Assembly: GCA_013398175.1 (NCBI GenBank) | Contig: VZRZ01002224.1 | Location: forward strand, 186,001 to 250,000 | Length of the DNA: 64,000 bases | Direction of reading: 5' to 3' | Source: Climacteris rufus | Taxonomy: Eukaryota > Chordata > Aves > Passeriformes > Climacteridae | Shown here: piece by piece, positions 34,795 through 46,924 of the stretch | Position numbering within the stretch: the stretch's first letter is position 1 | Layout: each line of letters starts with the position of its first letter | Program-made: the position numbers and the translations under genes | Notes under the pieces: generated by a model | What the model was told of the DNA's origin: nothing | The model's input: only the letters and a program-made list of their open reading frames with translations | Database searches by the model: none

Positions 34795-35270
34795 GTGCCC
34801 TCAGGGCACGCGGCCCCCCTGGATCACCTGCAGCTTGGCACCAACGCACCTCTGTGTGCTCCGCCAGTCCCCACCTGCACACCGACCCGAGCACTGTTAC
34901 CCAGGGAGCTGTGGCTTTTGCAATCCCTTCTGTTCCGGTTTAACTCGACATCCCAATATTTTGACAAGGCAAGGATGTGTCTCTTCACACTCGTGTCTCC
35001 GTGTGCCTCCCAGCCCGGCTCACCTGAGGCGTCTCCACGCCTGCTCCGCCATCTGCTCGTGAGCAGAGACAGCTGCATCCGCACGGGCTGCGAAGGGAAG
35101 CACATGCCAAAGGCTTTGCTTCCCCCAGCAACGAAAACACCGAGGATGTGTCTACACTGACAGCCATGCAAGAGCCAAGTCTGTTCTAAATCCAGAGCCA
35201 CGCTGCTGCAAGCAGGACTTTGCCACCAGCGGGCTCTGTGCAGGTGGCACCCACGTGAGACCCTCACCTC
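34795..35270. promoter_or_regulatory. CpG-rich stretch (borderline CpG island)
   Basis: I count about 23 CpG in 470 bases at roughly 57 percent GC, an observed/expected ratio near 0.6, against a much lower ratio in surrounding DNA. Frames of 128 codons (plus) and 147 codons (minus) overlap here because stop codons are rare in GC-rich DNA. It could be a promoter or an orphan CpG island next to the AT-rich block at 34440-34715. Confidence 0.4.
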
Positions 35271-35390
35271 TGTGCCAAGGCAAACACAGAGGATCAGCCT
35301 GAGTGGCTACAGCTCCATCCACCAAGTGCTGCCCTCCGCTTGGCAGCTCTTCCCCACAGCATGGGCACTTTGGCTGCCGCTGTAAATACA

Positions 35391-35407
35391 GCAAAACAAA
35401 ACAAACA
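35391..35407. repeat. CAAAA simple repeat
   Basis: Short run of caaaa/caaac units; low complexity only. Confidence 0.8.
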
Positions 35408-35545
35408 GGCCACAGATTGCTCTTTTGCCTAAGGGTAAATAGCATTGCTTGGCCCATTGCCATAGAGCTGAACTCTTCCTCTTTCTCCCCTAAAATCCTC
35501 ATAATTGCTGCAGCCAAAGTGTCTTTTGGGATGAGGTGTCTATTA

Positions 35546-35695
35546 GGGAGGTGATACTGCCCCTCTACTCAGCCTTGGTGAGGTATATCTGGAGTGCTGT
35601 ACCCAGTTCTGAGCTCCTCAGCACAGGACAGACATGGAGCTCCTGGAGCTGGTCCAATTAGGGCTATGAAGATGATGAAAAGACTGAAGCATAAT
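35546..35695 (+). mobile_element. CR1 LINE, internal fragment
   Basis: Follows the CR1 text upstream of the 3' end: ctctactcagccttggtgag, tggagtgctgtacccagttc, gacatggagctcctggagct and gggctatgaagatgatgaaa. It is truncated on both sides and the usual 3' end is absent, so a deletion or later rearrangement removed it. Confidence 0.93.
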
Positions 35696-36278
35696 AAAAA
35701 GCTGGGGATGAGGCATTCACCTTATCTATAACCAGCCAAACTCATCAAATAAAAGTGAAGTATAAATCCTGCATCAGCCACATAACTGTGGCACCCGGTC
35801 ATCACCAGGCCTGGGTCTGCAGCAGAGCCTGCTCTGCTCAATGGGGAGGAAATGATGGCAGAGAGATGGGTTTTGGCGCATCACAGTGACTGTCTAAGAC
35901 ATCATCACTTCAGCTCAAGTGTGGTTGCAAGTCCGGCCCACCCTGCTGTTTCACGCCGTTTCTGAACCCCGATGTTGTCCCTGTGACCAAATGAGTCAGC
36001 AGCACGTCAGGAAACCCATCAGCCTCCCACGCTGCAGCCTTGCTTTACCCAGCAGCAGAACAGAGAAATCAGGGCTAATCCTTTTGAGAGGGGTTACCAA
36101 CACCAGGCACCTTTATTTCTGCAAGGCCCCTTCTTGACACACCCCACCTTCACGTCCCAAAAGGGGAATAGCACAAGGCAGAGCTGAGGGCAGGATGTGC
36201 AAATCTTTGACAATGTGCACTTTTCAGACCTATTTTAGGGCAAGATCTGATGCTGTGCTGTGGAAAATTTGTAGGAAT

Positions 36279-36429
36279 TTTCTGGTGCTTTCCAGGAATT
36301 CCTGGGTCTAAAAGCATTCAAAGAATTCCCAGCTGGGAATTTACCCAGGACTTTCTCTGAATTTTTATAGGAATTTCTTGATTAGGTAGGGTTCTGTGCC
36401 CAGGATTTCCTGGAAAGCTCCGGAACCCC
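36279..36429. repeat. Nested palindromes / hairpin-forming segment
   Basis: Arms gctttccaggaattcctggg (36287-36306) and cccaggatttcctggaaagc (36399-36418) are reverse complements at 19 of 20 positions, with weaker pairing extending about 10 bases outward. The left arm itself contains the perfect palindrome ccaggaattcctgg. The loop holds a perfect 18-base palindrome, aattcccagctgggaatt (36324-36341). No matching gene or known element is recognised. A small MITE-like element or an evolved hairpin is possible. Confidence 0.85.
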
Positions 36430-36626
36430 GCAGTTCAGCAGCCTGTCATTAAAATTATTTGGACAGAAAGTTATCACAGACTCCCCACCTGCCAGCTTCT
36501 TCGCACTACTCTGATGGGTTTATGCATCACATAGGAATTAAAAAAAAATTAACAAAACTGATTAAATTTACATTTGACCTTATCATATCTGCATAGGTCT
36601 ATTCAGGCATCAATCAAAGGGAGAGC

Positions 36627-36644
36627 AAAAAAAAAAAAAAAAAA
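36627..36644. repeat. Mononucleotide run A18
   Basis: Uninterrupted run of 18 A. The upstream 150 bases show no recognisable gene, so there is no evidence for a processed retrocopy. Confidence 0.95.
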
Positions 36645-38984
36645 CAACCCTCGATTTTACAACAGCTCTCTGTCTGCCATCTGTGTGTGCAGGGGTGGCA
36701 GAGGGAAGAGAAAAGAGGAAAAACCCCACATGCTTTGTCTGCCAGATGCTGAGAGGCTGCTGGGGTCTGGAGGGGATGTCAGGAACCTCATGCTGGGGCT
36801 GGTTTGGGAGCTGACACACAGCTCTGCTCCCCAGGTCAGGTCTGCCCCAGGCACTGAAATGTCCCAACCCTGCTCAGCTCCCTGGGGCTGGGACAGCTGC
36901 AAGTGCAGGTCCTTCCCTGGAGCTCTCTGCCCCATCCCCAGGTGAAACAGGGAGGGGAACTCTGGGCCAGCTGTGCTAGAGAGCCCCAGGCAAGCACTGG
37001 GCCAGGGAAAGCAGGAACCACTCGTGCACAAATGGCTGCTCATGTCCCTCCTCCACCTTCACATCCCTCAGCCCTGTCAGGGGACTCAGCCTCTTTATAG
37101 CCCAGAAAAAGCACTGGTTTGACATGAGCAATGATGATCATTTGATATAGCAAGGGTGAGAGACTAATTAAAACCCAGAACCTTATGATTTCACTCAGCT
37201 CCTGCAAGATCTGTCTAAAGGTATATTTATGTGAGCTTTAAGTGCTTTATGCAAATTGTAGTGCTCTTGAAAGGCCCTGGATTCCCCAGCATGGAGAAGA
37301 AAGTGCTCTGTTTATTCACAGGGCTGTCACAAGCAGCAGAGGGTCTGGCCCAAGCTCTGGAGGGCTTCTCAAGGGTTCAACTGGGCTGTTCAAGGTGCTG
37401 CTGTTTTGCCATCTATTTCCATCCCTATCAGTGCACTGTGTCTACACACAGAGACCAAACGAGGACCCTGGAACTCACATGCTTTTAGCCAAAGCAGTTG
37501 AAAAACTTATTGTGCCCACCTGCAGGGTCTGGAAGCTCTTTGCCAGGAACCCTCAGAGCTGGTAAGGCACACAATGTGATGCCCTGCGTGGGAGTCACCG
37601 AGCTCTGCCTGCACCAAAGGTTTCCACTGGCTTTACTGCATCAATCAAAAGCCTGATTGAAATTAAAAGTAAGGCCCAGATTTTGCAGTTTCAACTGCTG
37701 TCTCAGTGATGTGACAATAATGGGAGATAACACAGCGGTGCGTGGAAAGAAGCAGAGAGGTTGTGCATAAGGCAACAGATCTGGAGCAGAGAGGATCTTT
37801 TCAGCTCTCCCAGGGGTCCAGACCAAACTGAGCTGGACTCCCTTGCTCCCAAACCACTGTACTTGGCTTTGGTGCATGAAGAGACTGCCCCAGCTCCTGT
37901 CCTTGGCTGCCCCAGCACTGTAGAGAGCTTGGTGATGCATTAACAGCCTTCTCACTCTACCAGGACCCTGAAAGCACCCACAGTGGCCTGCAGTGCCCTT
38001 GGCCAGAACCTGCATTGTGGGGTACAGGCAGGGACATCTCCTCTTCTGACCCAATAGCCAGGAATTCCTTAACAATTCATTGTGATGAATCAGTCATTCT
38101 GCATCTTCTGGAGCAGAGCCCAGATGTGCAGCCACCCTGTCTCCCAATGCTGGATCTAAAGCTGGGCCCTGCCCACCAAACCTTCTCAAGACAAATGGAG
38201 AAGCAGAAATAACCCAAAAGCTCCAAGCACCACCTAATCAATTACTCCTGTTTCCTTCCTTTAAATATAGAAACAAATTTCCTTTCCTCCCCACTTCCCA
38301 GGGCAGTTCAAAGGATTAATTAATATTGGATGCACATTTGGACCTGACACACTTTATAAACAGTTAGTATTAATCAGATTGGGATTGATCAGCTCTGGCT
38401 CAGCACAGCCCTTGTCAGCCACTGTCACACCTCAGTGCTCATTGCCAGTGCTGGGCTACCTGACAGAACTGTGTCCAAGCCCAGGACTGACCTCTGGGAC
38501 AGAGAACCACTGCCTCTTGGACCACTGCAGCATTTCCCTACCCTTCCACACCACGGGATATCCACAAATTCATGGGAACTATATCCCTGAGTTTATCCAT
38601 CCTAAGCAGAAAAACGGGAGGGGAGAGGATGTACATGAAATATCCCATGTGAGGCAGCAGTGGACGTCTATGTCACCAGTCTGAGTCCATGCCTGACATT
38701 CAGCACTGCCCTCCATGCCAAATTTTGTCCAGTTTTCCTGGTCACTACTGCTTCCCATCTGTATCACAGCCTGCAGCCTTTCCTTCTCTGCACTGTGCTT
38801 AAACACCAGGATCAAGAAACAGGAACACTGAATGGATCACAAATAAGTGTGGGGACTGCAGCCAAGCACTGGCCAGAGCTGACCCCATGCTCAGCTGGGG
38901 GAAGTGTTGTCCTGTTGCTCACCTCCTGCTCTTTGCTATTCAGCACGTGGTGTCCATCAGCTCCAACTGCATCCTCCCCTCAGC

Positions 38985-39548
38985 AGGTTGAGGGAGGGGA
39001 TTGTCCCCTCTGCTTCTCTCAGGAGATCCACCTGGATCACTGCATCCAGCTCAGGGGTCCCCAGCACAGGAAGGATGTGGATGTCTTGGAGTGAGTCCAG
39101 AGGAACCCATGGAGAGGAGCAGAGCATTGGAACACCTCTGCTATGACGAAAGGCTGAGAGAATTGGGATTATTGAGACTGAAGAAGAGAAGCTTCAGGGT
39201 GACCTAACTGTGACCTTCCAGTACTGAAGGGAACCCACAAGAAAGATGGAGAGAGACTATTTACAAAGGTCTGGAGGGACAGGACAAGGGGGAATAGCTC
39301 CACACTGACAGAGAGGAGGTTTAGATTGGATATTAGGAAGGAATTCCTCCCTGTGAGGGTAGGGAGGCCCTGGCACAGGGTGCCCAGGGAAGCTGTGGCT
39401 GCCCCATCCCTGGAAGTGTCCAAGGTCAGGTTGGATGGGGCTTGGAGCACCCTGGGACAGTGGAAGGTGTTCCTGCCCATGGCAGAGGAGGGACTGGGTG
39501 AGCTTTAAGGTCCCTTCCAACCCAAACCATTCTGGAACACTGCGATAA
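38985..39548 (+). mobile_element. CR1 LINE copy, about 0.56 kb
   Basis: It carries a continuous CR1 3' half in the plus direction. It starts with a gaggggattgtcccctc-like block and continues through tgacgaaaggctgagag, ttagattggatattagg, ccctggcacagggtgcccag and ccccatccctggaagtgtcc. It closes with cccttccaacccaaaccatt and decayed tail repeats. The reverse-transcriptase frame is interrupted. This is the longest CR1 copy here, and its 3' text belongs to the same general group as 2666 and 23278. Confidence 0.96.
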
Positions 39549-42500
39549 CGTGGCTGTCAATAAGAGCTGCTTCTCTGACTGCAAGGTCTCTGCTAAGTGT
39601 CGCTTTTGGGATTGGAGGAATTGTTCACCAGGGCCTGCATATCTTGTTTACCCCTCAGGTGATGTAACACAACAGGCTCCTCTGAGAGGGAGCTCTACAA
39701 CTGTTTTGCATTTTGAGGATACACTGAAGAATCCCCCATTTGGGACACAGGAGTGTGATCTCATGTGCCACGTGTGTGAGCAGTGAGCACTCCAGGGAGC
39801 AGCTTGTTTTCCATCACATCCAGCAGTTCACAACAGTGCTCTGAATCATGGCTCCCTCTGCAATCAAGGGGGGCAGGACCAGACCCTCTGAGGGCGAATG
39901 AACTTGCCCCAAGGCCAGTGTTTGGGGTGGAAGGACCTTCACTGACTGCTCTTCACCCACTCTGGAAGGACCTCGATGGGCTGTTTTGCTTGCAGAGGAC
40001 TGATGTCATTTTACCCTGTTTTCTGTCTGGTTAAAAAAATCTTTGCTTGGCAGTTCTGTCCTACAGTTCCTATTGCTTCAAGCTAGAAATAGGAAAAAGT
40101 AAAACCATGTGAGGTGCCAGACTGGTGAGGGAGGAGCTGGGACCTATTTACCCCACTTTCCCCTGCAATAAGGCAGAACAAGCTGACTTCCCCTGGCTAT
40201 AGATAGACCAAGGCATGTCCTATATCCTGCCTGCACAGCCAAGTGATGCTGGCTCAGCATTAGCCTGGCTAGCCTCCAAAATTGGATTTCCAATTAATAG
40301 CGTCGACTCATCAGAGAGAGGAGGGAGCTCAGGTCTTAGTTGAAGGTCAAGGAACTTCAGGCAGCACGGGACAGATTTACACAGCACCCAGCTTCCAAAG
40401 GACCTGCGGCACAGAGGGAGAGGCCAGGCCCAGTGCAGGAGCCTTTTGCCCAGGGGGATGGAGGTTGTTGGACAAGCTCAAGATGACTGATCCTAACCCA
40501 GCAGCGCTGAAGGGAGTGGAAGAGGGAGAGAGACACAGAGAGCTTTCCCCCCACACTGGCATCCATTGGGATGGAAGAGCATTTTCACCCTCAGCCAACA
40601 AAGGCACAAAACCCACCTAGACTGGGGGTGAAAAGAGCCTTAGTAGCATTTAGATAATCTTAAGGAGACTCAGCTCGCTCCAAACCTTCCCTCCCTCCAT
40701 GCTAAAAGATCAAGACCAGATGTCCGCAAGCTGTTCCCTGTATGTGATGAGTCCCTTGGAAACAGGGCCACAGCACAAACATCACCTTACAGCCACTGTT
40801 TGCATTTGGAAGCAATTCCCGTTCTCCTGCTTGGGCAAAGGTTCAAGATTTGAGGTTGCAGGGGAGAAGATATTTTATTTATAACTGCACATTCATTTGA
40901 TGAAGAGCTGTTTGTGAAAGATTTGCCTGAAACAATACAAAGGGAAGGGGTGGGGCAGCAGGGGAGGGAAGGCTGCAGCACAGTTTAACCCCAGCAGCAC
41001 TGCAGAGGGTCGGGAAGGGCAGGCACAGCCCCTTGGGAAGCAGCTGAGCAGAGCTCGTTCCCCACTAAGGGAGACAGCAGTTCCTGGAAGACTCTGTCTT
41101 TCCACACACCCTTGGAGTAAGGACCCTGTTCTGGATAGATGGGTTCCCAACCAGTTGGTAAAAGTTTAAATTCCCAAGGAAAGGACCAAAAATCCACCTG
41201 ATGAGGCTCACCAGACCATCTCCTCCCCTCCCTGAGCATGCTGTGGCCTAGCAAGACAGTATAATCACCTTACCAGTATTTCCCTGTCATATAAATTCAC
41301 ACACACAAAAATCAATTAACTACCAGTGTTGTTGATTATAAATCAACTATTTACATAATTAATTACTATATCTTTAATAAATGGTATGCAGGAAAGGAAG
41401 CCAGCAAAATATAGCCATTCTTTCTATGCCATCAATTATTTGGAAGGGAAGGCAATTATACTAAATCTTTCTTCCACCTACCTCTCTTGTCAAGGGAAAT
41501 TCCTCCCCCTCCTTCAGCCGATTCCGAGCCTGGAACTGGGCCTCCAACATCACATTACTAAATTGCTTAAGCAGCATTTTAAATAACAAAAAGGGATATC
41601 ATTTAATTTTTCTGAAACATGAAAATCAATAAGCTGTCCTTCAGCTTCCCTGAGTGATTGGCCAGGGCTGTCTCTCCCTGAGCTAATTCAATTTTCAGGC
41701 TTATTTGGAAGAACCAAAGTTTAAAAAAATAATCAGGCTGATCTTATGGGCCCATCTGGGACTCAACGAGGAATTCCTTTCATTGAATTTGGTATCCTGT
41801 CCTTTTGGAAAGGAGATGCATTCCTGTCATCGTTCTGAGACAGACCCTGATCAATAATTCTTTCTGATATTTATGGCTGCTCTGTGGGTGACATCCTTGC
41901 ATGTACCTGAACAGTCACAGGGGAAATAGTGACTGGATGGGGAGCCCCTGACTACAAGGGCGAGGATCTCTGCAGGGGTGGATGCCCCAAAAGGGTCAGT
42001 AGATCTTTTCTACCTGGAAATCCTTCACCCTTGGGGGCATAAGAAGGGAGAGTTCACAATGCTGAGCAGCCTTCCTCAAGGGCAAGAGGCCAGCCACGGA
42101 GCCTGGCTGGATAAGGGTCTTGCAAGCAAGAAAGGTTGGCCCTGGGTGGGAGGAAAAGCAGCAGCTGGGGCAGGGACTGCATCCTGCTCGGCTGAGGCTT
42201 TGGGGGTGATTTCCAGCAGGATGCTTACACTGCAAAGATGCCTCCTCCTTAATGCAGCTGTGTAGATGAAGTGCCCAACCACTGCCCATCTGCAGGGGGT
42301 TTCAGCTACACACCCAGCAAAGCCTCAGAGCAACCAGCAACCTGTCCCAGGCTGGAGGACGCCAGACCGTGCAGAACTTTGCCACAGGGAGTTGATATTC
42401 ATCCACATTCTCCCTTCAACGGGGAGGGAGAGAGGCATCAACAGTATTTGCAAAAGTGGGTCTCATCAAAGAGGTGATAAACTGTCTTTGGGGACTCAGT

Positions 42501-43773
42501 CTTGGTGCTTTTCAGCCCACTAATTCAGGGGTTTGTGTGTTTATAAATAAAGTTTTCCTGGCAATGTAGTTTTGGCTCAGTGCAGCTTTGGGCTTTCTGT
42601 ACAAGAACAAGCTGCCAGTTTTCCTTCATGACCCCTGATCCCTCCAGGGGCTGATAAGAAATCTGTGGCAGCATAGGAGGGTTCCCAGGCTTCTGTGAGT
42701 TTTGCCTGGTCCTGCAAACCTGCTGCTACAATGGTGAGTGATGCAGCAGGAAGTTCCTCCCAAGTAACTGTTCATCGCTCACACCAGAACACCCCAGTGC
42801 AGGAGTGACTCTGTTCTGAGCAGAGTGTGAGCTCCAGCAACACAAGGGGCTGCCCAAGGGCTCCCTCACACCAGAAAGCTCATGTCACCTGCAAAGGTTG
42901 AGAGCTGGGGCAGCACAGGTACAGACAGAGCCCCTGAAGAACCTCCTTGGCTTTTGAGGACAGCCTCAGCCTCTTCCCTGGTTGAGGTTTCCTGTCCTCT
43001 CCAGACTGTTCTCACACCTCTCAGCTGGTCATTGCCTCTCCTCCTGTGTCTGTGGAGCACCTTGCTCAGCTCTTAATGCCACTGTACTACCAAAGATTCA
43101 TCCTCCCTCGCAAAAAACCCAGCGAGTGAAGGAAAACAGAAACCCCTTCACTCTCCACAGCCACCAGATTTTAAGAGCAAAACAGGAATTCAGAGCAAAT
43201 GTCCCTCCAGCTGAGCAGCCAATCTCCAGGAGTGGCCAGCAGAGGATGCTTAGGGAAAGAATAAGAAACAAGTACAGCATGAATTTATACCTTCCCAGCA
43301 GTCAGTGAAATGAAGGCTGAGGCAGCCCTTGCATCTGGAACATCCTTTCTAATAGTAATGCTCCAGGAATTTTTCTGATGCGGAACCAGCGTCTGCATGC
43401 CCTTCCTCCTCTTTGGGGAGTGCATCTCCCTCCCCCTGGAGCTGGTGCAAGGGTCCAGATGTGACAGTAATGGGGGCTGCACCAGTATCAGAGCAGGGCA
43501 GACAGAAAACAGGTCATTTCTTTACAACAGCTTGTAAGATTCAGTGGGAAATGATCACTCTTTAGAGATTTCACAGGAAAATGAAGCAGAAATTTAAATC
43601 TGCTCTGCACATCTTGACGTCAGCTCCAGGATTAGGTCATCCAGCACAGAGGGAGATCCCTGTTCAATTCACTGAGATTATAGACTCATCCATCAGAATC
43701 TTACTAGTTTCATCTCATTACAGTCATCCACCACAGAGCATAGAAGGTGCTGTAGCCATTACCTGGATGACTG
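39549..43773. other. No gene recognised
   Basis: Longest frame is 112 codons (plus, 40282-40620), without domains. An AT-rich, motif-dense block occupies 41280-41640 (separate entry). An AATAAA in the context aaataaagttttcc at about 42546 looks like a poly(A) signal, but no supported gene precedes it. Confidence 0.55.
41280..41640. promoter_or_regulatory. Putative AT-rich regulatory block
   Basis: Dense homeodomain-type cores (atcaattaac, cataattaattac, tatcatttaattt) and the small palindrome ttgattataaatcaa. The stretch has very few CpG and no frame of note. It resembles an AT-rich enhancer or matrix-attachment-type DNA; the two cannot be told apart here. Confidence 0.22.
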
Positions 43774-43840
43774 GCACTGCCCCATTTTCCAGATAAACTG
43801 GGACAGAAGAGAAAGTTAAGGTGACCTCCCCAAGGGCAGA
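43774..43840 (+). mobile_element. MIR-like ancient SINE relic
   Basis: Reads ccccattttccagataaact, then gaaagttaaggtgacctccc and caagggcag, close in order to the MIR core (ccccattttacagatgagg ... gttaagtaacttgcccaagg). Short and diverged. Confidence 0.45.
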
Positions 43841-43903
43841 AGCTGAGAACAGAAAAGTGGTCACCCAGTTCCTTGTTGCTTTACCCGTGAGAGATTTCTC
43901 CCT

Positions 43904-43934
43904 ACACACACACACACACACACAGACACACACA
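43904..43934. repeat. CA/TG dinucleotide microsatellite
   Basis: About 15 CA units with one imperfection (caga) near the end. A short tgtgtg run follows at once, allowing local pairing. Likely length-polymorphic. Confidence 0.97.
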
Positions 43935-45566
43935 TCTGTGTGTTTTCCAGAGTGTGTGTTTACATGGAGCTCAGTCATAACAGAGCAAATTTGAACATCC
44001 ACTGAACCACCATAAACAACACTCGGTTTGAAACATTTTCTCCATCTCTCAAGATTATTGCAGCATCTGTTGATCACATTAAGTTGTAAGTGTGCTGTCT
44101 CCATGGAGACTGCAGAGTCTCCCTGGGTTTCCAGTTTCTGTCTGTGGTTTCAACTGCAGGCGGAGTCACCCAGCGAGTCAATGGCTATTCCATGTCAGGA
44201 AAGGGAAGGACGGCACCGGGCTCATTGCTGGACATGCTGGATACATTATCAAGGTGGATTTATCACTGGTCACTCTTAAAGGGACATTGGTGTGGAAGTG
44301 CCACCTCAAATGGGGATTTGTGTGAGGTTTTGTTACACGACACTCCTGCAAAGCAGTAGACATGCTTCTTTCTTGAAAAGATCTCCATTCATCCATAGGG
44401 AAGCTCTCCCCATTAATTTGCACAACAACCATGAAATAACCAGAAACTCTCTTGTGAAACAAGCAGCAACAGATAAAAGCCACTCTTTAGGGGGAAAAAG
44501 ACCACAGTTGAAATCCCTTTTGCTTTTAATCAGCTTGAGGGCCCCTTGCAAGAAAGGTAAGTAGAGTAATTTTTGTAATGGATCAGGGCTGAATTCAAGA
44601 GCATTCAGCCAGCACACAAAGTGACACCAGTAATGAGGAAGCTCAGTTAATTTGGCTCACAGACTTCATTCTGTCAAATGATTGGAAGCCCTGGAATTCT
44701 CTTTTAACTGTGCATTTGCTTTTAATTCTTGTAAAGGGAAAAAACCCACCCCATTGTAACATCTGAGTTCAAATCCTACAGGAGGCAAATTAGACACCAA
44801 AGCAAGCAATGACAAGAAATGAACGACCTCTTATTGCAAATGCGTTATAAATAAAAAACCCCAAAGAGTCTCTCTTCTTTTTTTCCTGTTCTGTCAAGCT
44901 AAAGGAGGCAACAGAAGCTGACCAGTCTTCACAGCCTTTGCAGAGAGCCTTGATTCAAGATGCTTCCTGCAGGAACAGGACAGTGTGTGCTGATGAAGGA
45001 GGAATATTATGTGCAGGATCCTGGTTCCTCCCTGTAATCATGTTCCCAGCCAGTGCATGATAATTTTCCCCTTCTTTTCTTGACTTTTCTCTGTACCTTC
45101 TACCTGAACTCCCTGCATGAATTGGAAAATTCTCCAGTTGGAATCATCCATGCTCCAGGAGCACTCCCATTCCTTCCCCCTGGCTGCTGCAGCACTGTCA
45201 TGCCTGATGGTGTGGCAGGGAGAGGTTGCAGAGGGCAGGAGCTGCTCAGGATCAATATCAGGGGCAGCGGCAATCCTGCCTTAGAAAAATCCAGCTCTGC
45301 TCCCAAGTGCTGGTGGAGAAGGTGAGCTCACTCTGTATCCTCAGCTGAAATCTCACCATTGCCATTTCCATCCCTCTGTATGGTCGCAGCACCTGGCTTG
45401 ATCTTCTCTTTCCCAGAGAATGGGCTACTCCTCACTCACTCTTCCTGTTTTCAAGACAGGGAAGAGAGGCACAGAGGTGCTGCACAGCCCTGGCTGGGGC
45501 AGCCAGATGGGACACTACTCTGCATCATTTCTGGTTTACAACAGAGCACAGCAGCCATGGGATCCA

Positions 45567-45588
45567 CCCATCCATCCATCCATCCATG
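45567..45588. repeat. CCAT tetranucleotide microsatellite
   Basis: About five consecutive CCAT units. Confidence 0.95.
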
Positions 45589-46135
45589 TCCTGCCCTTGA
45601 ACTCGACTGAGTGACTGACCTGGAACCACGCTCTCAGCCGTCCCAGTATTCCACGCTTTCCCCCTTCCTTGCAGCCTGGCCCTTCTCTTCCCAGAGCACC
45701 ACCACAGCACCCCTTGCCTGAGGATGAGGGGCCCTTTGAGGGGCTCGCTGTGGTCACAGGCTTTGCACAGGCAGAGCAAAACCTGAGATGACTGAGTGTG
45801 GCATCCCAAAAGGAGGGGAGGGAACACAAATAAACAAACTGCTCTGCTCTAAATGAAAGAGCTGCTGGATTTAATGTGACAGGGCCTGGGATGCTTCATT
45901 TGACACAGACTGGCAGCAGTCTGGTGATTGGCAAGAGCTCGGGATAACGACTCTCTGGACTGTCACAACATCGCAGGATCATCTGCAGAGCAGCCTCCAG
46001 CAAAGGGGGGGATTTGCTGGGCTGTGCTCACAAGTGAAATAAGCTCAGTGGCCCGGGACTGTCCATTGGCAGGACGTGGAAGGAGGCAGCCTGCAGGACC
46101 GAGGAGCACACGCACCTGGCTGAGCTCTTGGGCAC

Positions 46136-46159
46136 TGTCCATACCTGTGTCCATACCTG
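46136..46159. repeat. Perfect 12-base tandem duplication
   Basis: tgtccatacctg occurs twice in direct succession without mismatch. Confidence 0.95.
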
Positions 46160-46924
46160 GGCAGCTCCCAGGCCACTCAGAACTGCAGGCTTGTGGCTTC
46201 ATGTGTTTCTCCATGAACAGAAAACCTTGAAGGAGGCGAGAATGAGAAAAGTTGAACTGAACAGCCCTCAGTAGAACACTGCAGATCACTCAATTCTTTT
46301 GCACATGTATTGGCATCCCTGAAGTGCAGCACCACTCCTATTCCAGAACCTCTCACCACCAGCTGACTGAATCTCTGGCCTGGTGTCCAACTGCCCAGGA
46401 AGGTCCTGGAGAAAGGTGGAGGCTGCAACATCGCACACAGAGCCAGTCCAAGCCTTCTCAGTGCTAGAGGAAGGATTCAAAATTATTATTAGAACAGGAG
46501 AAAGAGAGAAAAAGCCAAGGGAATTCCCAAACATGGGCTCTTTTGGACACTACTGCCATCACTGGCAAAAATCTTAAATACACCATGAGCTGTGCCTTTC
46601 AACAAAAAAGGAGAGCAGGAGCATGGCAAAGACAAATCGTCCCCCAAAGGCCACTGTACAAACCTAGCAATACCCCAATGATCTTACAGGACTTGGAGGC
46701 AGGCCAGAGATTTCTCTGGGAAGAGCAGACTTGCTGCCTTCTAAACACTCCACTATCAGAAGGCTCCAATAGCTTAAATTACTATAAAAAAATTCCACCC
46801 TCACAGAGTTCTGGAGTGCAGTGCAGTGCTGATGCTGTTACACCAAGGCTGAAAGGCTTCCAAAGGGGGGTGCCAACACATGTTCAGAGACTTGTGCCCA
46901 TTGTATCAGCAATAACACAGCCAG

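Larger units (their letters stand above)
35696..38984. other. No gene recognised
   Basis: Apart from the palindrome nest (36279-36429) and the A18 run (36627) nothing is recognised. Overlapping frames of 123 codons (plus) and 128 codons (minus) at 36574-37043 argue against coding. An AT-rich patch with homeodomain cores lies at 38260-38390 (attaattaatattgg, gtattaatcagattggg). Confidence 0.55.
43935..46924. other. No gene recognised
   Basis: Frames up to 108 codons without domains, except a 169-codon plus frame (46543-47052) that runs into the CR1 copy and is therefore not a gene. Minor simple repeats are at 45567 and 46136. Confidence 0.55.

Noticed and set aside
36600..36644. Processed retropseudogene ending in A18
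   Set aside because: No recognisable coding or transcript sequence upstream and no target duplication. CR1 machinery in birds rarely makes poly(A) retrocopies.
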